From Lactarius indigo (taxonomy: Eukaryota > Basidiomycota > Agaricomycetes > Russulales > Russulaceae): DNA of 64,000 nucleotides. This document shows, piece by piece, positions 57,161 to 64,000 of the stretch. Location: positions 2,480,001 through 2,544,000 of the forward strand of contig JAFKAC010000001.1 in the NCBI GenBank assembly GCA_025766275.1, given 5' to 3'. Each line of letters starts with the position of its first letter. Position 1 is the stretch's first letter. A program made the position numbers and the translations under genes. Below the pieces are notes generated by a model that was not told where the DNA came from, did not search any database, and saw nothing but the letters and a program-made list of their open reading frames with translations.

Positions 57161-59436
57161 ATGGTCTACGATCGCCATTCCTCCGACCGTATGTCCAACA
57201 AGTCCAGAGTTATGAGCATGTTGCTCTACGACGAGCGTGAAACAAACGACCTCCGTCGGATGCTCCTTTCCGTCACTGAACAGCTCAAGCAAGAGTCTCA
57301 GAGAGCCGATGAAAACGAGCGTCGCGCGCGAGAGGCTATCCAACGCTTCAAGGCCATCAACGAGGCTCGTCTCTCCGCTCAACAGGATGCTGCTCGTGCC
57401 AAGGAAGAGCTCCGTTTGTACAAAATACAGCTTGAGTATGCACAGCAAGAAATTTTCAAAGCCCAGGACATTCTGGACTCGTTGGAATCACAACGTCACG
57501 ACGCAGAGGCCAGCGCGGCGAAAGCTAGAAACGTCGCGAGGAAGCTCAAAGAGGAAACTCTGGTGGATCTAGCGAGAGAAGAAGGACGACGAATCGGGTT
57601 GCAAGAGGGGATTTCTCGTGGTCGCAGCCTGGGTGTGGAGCACGCACGTTCACCTTTGGATCGGCGCGAATCGAGGGTGGTTCCGAGCGCTCCGTCTTTG
57701 GACAATATCAACGTCGTTCAGGAAGAGGACGTGAGATCTACTGTGACTGCCTCGCCTCCAGCCCACTCGCCGCTAGATCCCATCGGAGAGACTATGCTCA
57801 ATTTCCCTCCGTCTCCGTCACCTACAGTTCCTAATCGGGAAATTGACACCAGACCCGCGCCTGTCCCCGTCGTGGTCAGAAACACACCGTCGCCGTCTCA
57901 TCATCCTGAAAATATAATTCCTCCAGAAGGGTTCATACCGCTTGCCGACAATGAATCTACAATCCGTCTACCTCCCCCTCATGAGATGGTCCAACCTGTT
58001 GCACCTTCCTCACCCGTCTCACCCGTTGATACAGAGCCGCTCATGGTACCCAATCCTGGCGTACGACCTGACTTTGTTCCTTTTGAGCCTGAGTCTCCTG
58101 GTTCAACTACCATCTCTCAATTTGAATTGGTCAGCGAACCAAGCGGTTCAATCCCGCGTCCGTCTCGCAAGAATAGGCCAAGTCTCAGTGTCATTGCCGA
58201 ATCGGTCAGTGGCAACAATACACCTGCAGATCGCGCTAGAAGTATATCTGTGGACCCCGCGCCTCGGCCACCTTCTTCAGCGAGCGTTCCTCATGGACAG
58301 GTCTTTCTCCCATGTCTCTGCCCACATGCCTACGTTGCTGACATTTCGTCTGTAGTCCCCGGTTCTTCCCCCGGTCTCACCACAACCGACCTTCCGAATG
58401 TCCGTTACAGATGCGTCCTCCGACCCGAACCAAAACCATTATGTATATCGTCGGCCTAGCTTCGCATCCAGCTCATCCAGCTCAGCGGGCGTTGCTGACA
58501 GAACACCACTTGGTTCGACCAGGAGTTTACACCGTATGACGAGTTCATCCTCCGTACCAGATATAACCGTCCAACCTCCGGTGATTAATTTCGTACTAGA
58601 CTCAATTTTGGGTACTGATCACACCCTCTTAGTCTCGTCCTCAATCGCAAACGCCACAAGCCACACCCGTTGCAACCCATGGGGTGTTCCTGAGTGCTGA
58701 AGATGCTGCGAACCGGCCCATATCGCCGGTTATTTCGACTACGGTTCTAGCTACCCCCTCGTCTCCGAAGACACCATTAGTTCGTCATGACGGTTCGAAC
58801 CCAGCAGGGAGCAGCACCCCAAAAATCGTTGCATTACCAGATGGCCAACTCCCTCCTGGATTCGTGCCTCACTTTGTATCCTCTCCGTCGCAATCACTGC
58901 CATCTCGCACGACTCCTGTGAGCACACATGCGGTGCCAGCTGGTCCACCAAGTGGCGTTATTGCGAGTCCTAAATTGCCTACCCAGACGGACCCCCGCGC
59001 TCTGTATGGCGTCCCCGTTCCCGATGCCAGCTCGTCCTCAGGTCGACACTCCTTGTACCACCCGGTGCGCATCCCCGTCACATCTACCACGGCGGACTCT
59101 TCTGTCATGGTGCCACCACCGAGCATCTTCTCGCAGCCGCCCGAGCCCAGCTCCTCCGAGACGACGGAAGAAGACGACGCGGTCGCGTCGAGTATTGCAA
59201 GTTCGAATGACACCCTGACGACACCGCCCCCTTCTCGCAAGAAGGCCAAGGCCAAGGTCAAACGCCCAACGTATGACGCAGCCCCGACACCGCCAGGCCA
59301 GGAATATCCAACAACTCCACTTATGCGCGGGAGTGCCCTGGCCCCTTCTGGACCGTCGGCGGCGCCAACGGGCAATGGGCGTGGTGGGTCCGCTGGGATG
59401 ACACCTGCGGCTCGGCCTAGAAGCCTGCGCCACTGA
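57161..59436 (+). CDS. Coiled-coil protein with Pro-rich tail (paralogue B)
   Basis: Not recognised by name. Three exons (57161-58300, 58356-58580, 58633-59436) join in phase 0 to 722 aa. The start is MVYDRHSSDRMSNKSRVMSM. Residues about 20-160 are coiled coil (LRRMLLSVTEQLKQESQRAD, AQQDAARAKEELRLYKIQLE, DAEASAAKARNVARKLKEE), ending in LVDLAREEGRRIGLQEGISR and GRSLG. This whole block lines up with the gene at 48178: same length, same LAREEGRR-like core and Gly spacing. The rest is disordered and Pro/Ser-rich, with no clear repeats. A basic patch RKKAKAKVKRP near the C-terminus may be a nuclear signal. A 13-G tract follows just after the stop. Confidence 0.78.
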
Positions 59437-60323
59437 TTGAGGGGGGGGGGGGGAACCTTGTAATTTGCCAATGTCCGTTGCACGCGACTATTTCATCACA
59501 GGTACAGAGGTACTGTATAAGAAAAAAGGCCACAAATTCGTGGGCGTGGGCTAATCGTTCACTCAGTGCGGGTCTCACAGGATACCAGATTTGATTTAAT
59601 TGTGTATGCAGGCACAGGTCTAGAAGCCCATGACGGATGACCGTGACGACCACCAAGAGGACTTGAATGTAATACGATAACCAATTGCATATTTGTCTCT
59701 GTTCGTGTTGACGTCCCATGATGATAATGACGAGGACTGTAATGTCAGATATGGAGGTCCCAGGCTAATGCTATCATAGGCGAAACGGTCCGATGTGGCA
59801 CTTACACGTACTATGTTATGGTGTGTTCCTGTTCGTTTACGTTCTGGAGAGGGGGCCACAAGCCGGTAACTAGTAAAATACGCGGATTTTCGGGGTTCGA
59901 GTTGGCCGTGGATCGACGTGAGAGCGCGCCACAGCACCTCGACTTGAAATTTATGGCATCTCCATTGAGTACTTTACGTTGATGTACGTGTGCATCACAA
60001 CAGATATACTGTACATGTACTAGTATTCGCACGGACCTGTCGGCAGCCACGAGAAAAACCAAAGTTAACTGCGACTCGGATACCGAGGAACCACTTTGCA
60101 CTATGGTCGGGTCGGCGCAAGGTCGGCGGCTCAAGTCTTCCGTGTTACGGCAATAGGGTTGACAGAAACCAACTACAGTATTCGTTTGTGTGAGAAAAAG
60201 TGAATTGCCCATGTATTGACAAAAGCACACTGCTACATACGGAGATTGGGAATCGGATAATGAAAACCACGTAACAAACGAGGATCGCAGAAAATAGCCA
60301 AGCCAAGAGATGAAACAAACGGG
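59437..60323. other. Convergent intergenic region with a 13-G homopolymer
   Basis: 887 nt between the stops of paralogue B (+) and the nucleoporin (-). A run of 13 G lies at 59441-59453, four bases past the stop. Some minus-strand frames are open but carry no recognisable motif. No RNA gene is seen. Confidence 0.5.
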
Positions 60324-63300
60324 TTAAAAATGGTCGACCGTAAATGTCCACCTGCCCTCCGCAATATCAAAGCTTTCGAACGTGGTGTCCTTCATATTCT
60401 TCAATCGTTTCAAATGCTTCACCGCTGACGGGTGCTTCTCGTCCTTGATCGGCTGACGAGTAGCCTTATCAAGGGGCCAGCAGCGAAGCAGCGTGATACG
60501 CGCGCGAACGTTAAGCCCGCTGCCCGGTGGGGGTTTATCGATACCGTCACTGTCGGGGTACACGCTACACTCCATCTCGTCGAAGCGCACCTGCTCGCCG
60601 AGTAGATCGCTTAGCTTTGCGAGTGTGGTGAGGTCGACCAGCTCTAAAAACTGTATTTCCCCATAGCTCATGCGCTTCACCACTAGGCCCTTCACCTTGG
60701 CTAGCGCTTCGTAGCCGAGCTTGGAAAGCGCGGAGATACTAGGTTCCGCGGAGTAATCGCCTTCTTGAAGGGTAGGACTATCGCTTGTGGCTTGGCTGTC
60801 CATGGCGTGCGCGGTGCCACGATCTTTCGGGGGGAGAGTCAAAGTGGGGGGTGATGGGGATGACGTGGCTGCTGCATCTTTCTCACGGGCGGCAATGGCA
60901 AGAGATGCATTGAAAGTGGGTCTTTTGGAGCTCGGTGACACGCCCGACCGCTTGAGGAGGTCCGCAGCATCGACCTTCTTGTCGAGCACAAGCTTCTTGA
61001 AGCTTGCTCTTGAATCGGTTTTTAATAGACTCGATCCAAAAGACTCTGACCCATTTGGAGCTTTGCCGGGGCTTGCCGTCAAGGACAAACTGAGCGCATT
61101 GGGCTTTCCGGTTGTCAAAGACAGAGTCAAGCCATTGTTCGAGGGTGAACCTGTTGTAGTAGATGTATAGCCCCGCAACCTTGTCTGGACGGGTTGATAG
61201 GCAATCGATCGGGAGGTGGGAGCCCGGACTGAGTCAAATAAGTTGGCTTTCTTCTTAGTTGATGTATCTAACGTCGGCGCACTTGGCGTGGGAAGGAGGG
61301 AGAAGATGGGAAGATTTGCTGCAATCGGTTGCGCGATGGAGGCTTGTAGACCTTGCAAGCCTGCAACTGGGCCGCCAGGAGCTGAAGTACCCAAGGTGTT
61401 ACCTAACGCAGAGATTCCGAGGGGTTGCATAGCGGATGGGGTCGCACCAACAGCGGGTGCAGATGGACGGCCGAAGAGGCTGCCTCCACCAAAGGTATTG
61501 TTCGCAGGCTGAGAAGTTGACTGTCCGAACGTATTGCCGAAAAGATTGGTTTGTTGGGGTGTACTTGTCGTCGTTGTCTGGCCAGCAGCATTATTACCAA
61601 AGAGTCCGCCACCCCCTGATGTAGGTGTAGTTGTCTTGTTCCCGAATAGACCGAATGCGGATGGTTGACCGCCTTGCTGCTGTTGAGTACCCTGTTGCTG
61701 CGTATTTCCGAACAGACCCCCCGAGTTACCAAACAGTCCCGTAGCAGGCTGTTGAGGCTGAGTACTGCCAAATACTGTTTCATGTTAATAGGTAACATAA
61801 GAGTAGGTCGTAAACAACGGCTTACATCCACCCTGTTGAGGTTGGGTTGTGTTCGTCTGTCCGAACGCTGGTTGGTTTCCAAACGCCCCCGTAGTACTTT
61901 GTTGGCCTTGGGGATTCTGCTGCTGCTGCTGCTGCTGCTGTTGTTGCTGTTGCTGTTGTTGTTGCTGCTGCTGCTGCGACCCAAATAGACCAAAACCACC
62001 ACCAGCAGGGGGCTGTTGTTGGGTGGTCTGCCCAAAAATGGACGGTTTCTGGCCTGCAGTATTCGCACCTGGAGAGATACGTTAACGGTAAAACAAGGTC
62101 GGTAACACGGATCTTACTCACCGAATGCACCCCCGCCAAAAGTGCTGCCCGTTGGTTGGCTCTGCCCGAACAGACTAGTGGAAGCAGCAGGTTGCTGTGC
62201 GGTATTAGTCTGCCCGAACAAACCGGTAGAACCGGTATTTGTAGCACCCCCAAAGCCGCTAGAGTTCCCTGAACTAAGGTAAGTTAAACGTACAGATGAT
62301 AGCCACGACATTTACCGAATCCGCCTGGGGGCTTATTTTGAGACCCAAACGCACCAGCGTTCCCGAACAGGCCTGCACTCTGCTGCTGCTGCTGCGGTTG
62401 TGGTTGTGGTTGTTGTTGGGGTTGGGCAAAGGTACCAAAACCAGTTGTTGCAGGCTGTTGGGGGGGTTGGTTGAAGGTACCGAACCCCCCCGTTGGTTGT
62501 GCTGGATTTTGCCCCAGCCCGCTGAAAGCATTGCCCGTGCCCGTGTTTGCACTATTTGCGGCGGTATTACCAAATGAACCGAAAATAGGATTTGCAGGAG
62601 GTTGTTGTTGAGCGGGTTGTCCGAATAAACTAGGGGCGGTGGGAGGTTGTGTCGTGCCACCGAATGTTGATTGCCCGAAAGCATTGGCGCCTGCAGTCTT
62701 TCGATTCTGCTGATAATCTTGCATGCGCAACTCCTAGGATAAATATTAGCACGGGTGAGCCTGTTCCAGAAATGGGAAAAAGCAGCTTAGATGGGAAGCG
62801 GGAGGGCATAAAAGAAACAGGATGTTCGTCTGCCACTTCACAGTGGATAGAAGGGATCACAAAACTAACCTCAAACGAGTTACCACGGTATTGAGGCATA
62901 CAAGTAATGCTTTGATATTGAAGTGTCACACTTGCATTCGCAGAATCTTTCTCGCTGAAGACACTGTAGGGAGGATTTGCTGTTCCCGTGGTCACCGGAG
63001 GTGCACCATCATATGCACCAGCGTTCGAATTTGCTATAGAAGTCAGTTAGTTTAATTGATAAGTATAAGATATCCTAAGAACATACTGGCTGTTGCCCCA
63101 AAAGCACTTGTCGCGGGCTTGCCACCGAACGTTCCTGCCCCGAATGCGCCACCGGTCGTGCTCGTACTCGGTTGTCCAAACAGGTTCGTATTTGACGCTG
63201 GAGGTTGAGATGGACCTGCCGCACCAAATGTCCCGCCACCCCCACTAAAGGCAGACGCCCCTCCCCCACCAAACGCACCGAACCCCGTGGCGGGCTTCGT

Positions 63301-63721
63301 GGCACCAAACATGGACGGATTAGCACTACCGCCCCCAAATGCTCCTGGTAAACTGCAAGTTAGAAAAAGAATGTCACCGAAAAATGAGATAGACAAACCA
63401 AAGGTCGAGCCCCCTGCCGCAGGCGCAGGATTCGGATTGGAGGCGAGGTTCCCAAACATCGAATTCGCTTGCTGAGGTTGCTGCTGAGGAGTCTGACCAA
63501 ACCCAGCACCAGAGCCGAACACTAAGAAGAGGGGGAAAAAGAAGTCAGGGCCTGTCTAAAAGCAGTTGTTGGGTTATTGTGCCTCTACCTCCCCCTCCAG
63601 CCCCGAACGCGCTCGGCTGACCGAACACGGATCCGGTTTGTGGCTGCTGCGGTTGTTGTGGTTGCTGTGGATTCGGTTGTTGGCTGGACCAGGAAGATTG
63701 AATGCCAGTGTTTTGAAACAT
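60324..63721 (-). CDS. Nup98/Nup116-type GLFG nucleoporin ending at the autocleavage His-Phe
   Basis: An FG nucleoporin of the pore's permeability barrier. The start at 63721 is MFQNTGIQSSWSSQQPNPQQ. FG and GLFG repeats run through the first two-thirds, cut by several introns. A GLEBS motif for Gle2/Rae1 binding is visible near 62720-62960: VTLQYQSITCMPQYRGNSFE, then across an intron ELRMQDYQQNRK. A Gln tract (CAG/CAA codons) lies at about 61918-61978. The C-terminus is the Nup98 autoproteolytic-domain fold: GYEALAKVKGLVVKRMSYGE, LLGEQVRFDEMECSVYPDS, ARITLLRCWPLDKATRQP. It ends EGRWTFTVDHF followed directly by TAA (60324-60326). In Nup98-Nup96 precursors cleavage falls after this HF, so here no Nup96 part is encoded in the gene. 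Confidence 0.88.
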
Positions 63722-63934
63722 TTTTAGGGCAACGCGAGAGAGAGAGGGGATGCACGGAGGATGCTCGCTTGATTGTCTTGTCGCAACCGTGACTCGGGTG
63801 TACTGCGTCAAGGAAGAATCCGGGACATTCAGTCGGAGATTTAAAAACGCGTCTCCCACTTTCGGATATGTAGCGCGTCCGTTATGTAATCTGATATTTT
63901 ATTTTTCTGCCTCACCGAGTGGACAACAAATGCC
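63722..63934. promoter_or_regulatory. Divergent promoter of the nucleoporin and a possible rightward gene
   Basis: 213 bp between the nucleoporin start and the ATG at 63935. The role is inferred from position. Confidence 0.3.
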
Positions 63935-64000
63935 ATGCCGGACAGCAAACATACTTTTGACACTCTAGCTCGTGACAGGGCCTTCAAGAACCCTCTTACA
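63935..64000 (+). CDS. Possible start of a further gene, cut by the window end
   Basis: The ATG at 63935 opens MPDSKHTFDTLARDRAFKNP, which stays open for all 22 codons to the window edge. The composition is protein-like and the site is divergent from the nucleoporin. An earlier ATG at 63930 stops after 12 codons. The product cannot be named. Confidence 0.35.
   Translation, partial: MPDSKHTFDTLARDRAFKNPLT

Noticed and set aside
61822..62253. Ser/Ala/Leu-rich low-complexity frames on both strands
   Set aside because: They are other-frame readings of the nucleoporin CAG/CAA tract.

Overview
The window is a gene-dense stretch of a filamentous basidiomycete nuclear genome, most likely an Agaricomycete. 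Nearly every gene is cut by short introns of about 50-65 nt with GT...AG ends. The gene set is eukaryotic and fungal: chitin synthase with a myosin-like motor, vacuolar proteinase A, COP9 subunit 4, COPI beta', Nup98. Several unknown proteins are of the proline/serine-rich coiled-coil kind common in this group. Assignment to a genus is not possible from the sequence alone. All gene names come from recognised motifs and from introns that can be removed in phase; no database search was run.

Layout. 1-320: 3' end of Tra1 (+). 494-2949: BRD8-type bromodomain protein (-), so two NuA4 histone acetyltransferase subunits converge. 3071-4630: proteinase A (+). 5167-7498: CCCH-like zinc finger protein with GW/WG repeats and coiled coil (-). 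7918-13082: a LINE with endonuclease, reverse transcriptase and RNase H, flanked by a perfect 17-bp target-site duplication, apparently inserted in a small exon. 13476-15573: DCAF6/8-type WD40 protein (+). 16351-19895: CTK1/CDK12-type kinase with an RS-rich N-terminus (+). 20007-21565: COP9 subunit 4 (-). 21731-25840: a large unknown repeat protein built from symmetrical phase-1 exons (+). 26788-32919: Gemin2, Rce1 and a WW-like membrane protein, all on the minus strand. 33604-36521: Sec27 (+). 36709-43285: myosin-motor chitin synthase (+). 43669-45001: unknown membrane-anchored protein (+). 45736-48001: Arb1 (-). 48178-51581 and 57161-59436: two related coiled-coil proteins (+) that flank a Cys-rich GNPLG protein (51757-53145, +), a PP4 catalytic subunit (53804-55224, -) and a two-finger C2H2 regulator (55600-56910, -). 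60324-63721: a Nup98/Nup116-type nucleoporin that ends exactly at the His-Phe of the usual autocleavage site (-). 63935-64000: possible start of a further gene (+).

Most genes are housekeeping and unrelated in function. The functional neighbours that stand out are the Tra1/BRD8 pair and the coiled-coil paralogue pair. The best candidates for undescribed biology are the YP-repeat protein (21731-25840), the GW-repeat zinc-finger protein (5167-7498) and the coiled-coil paralogues.
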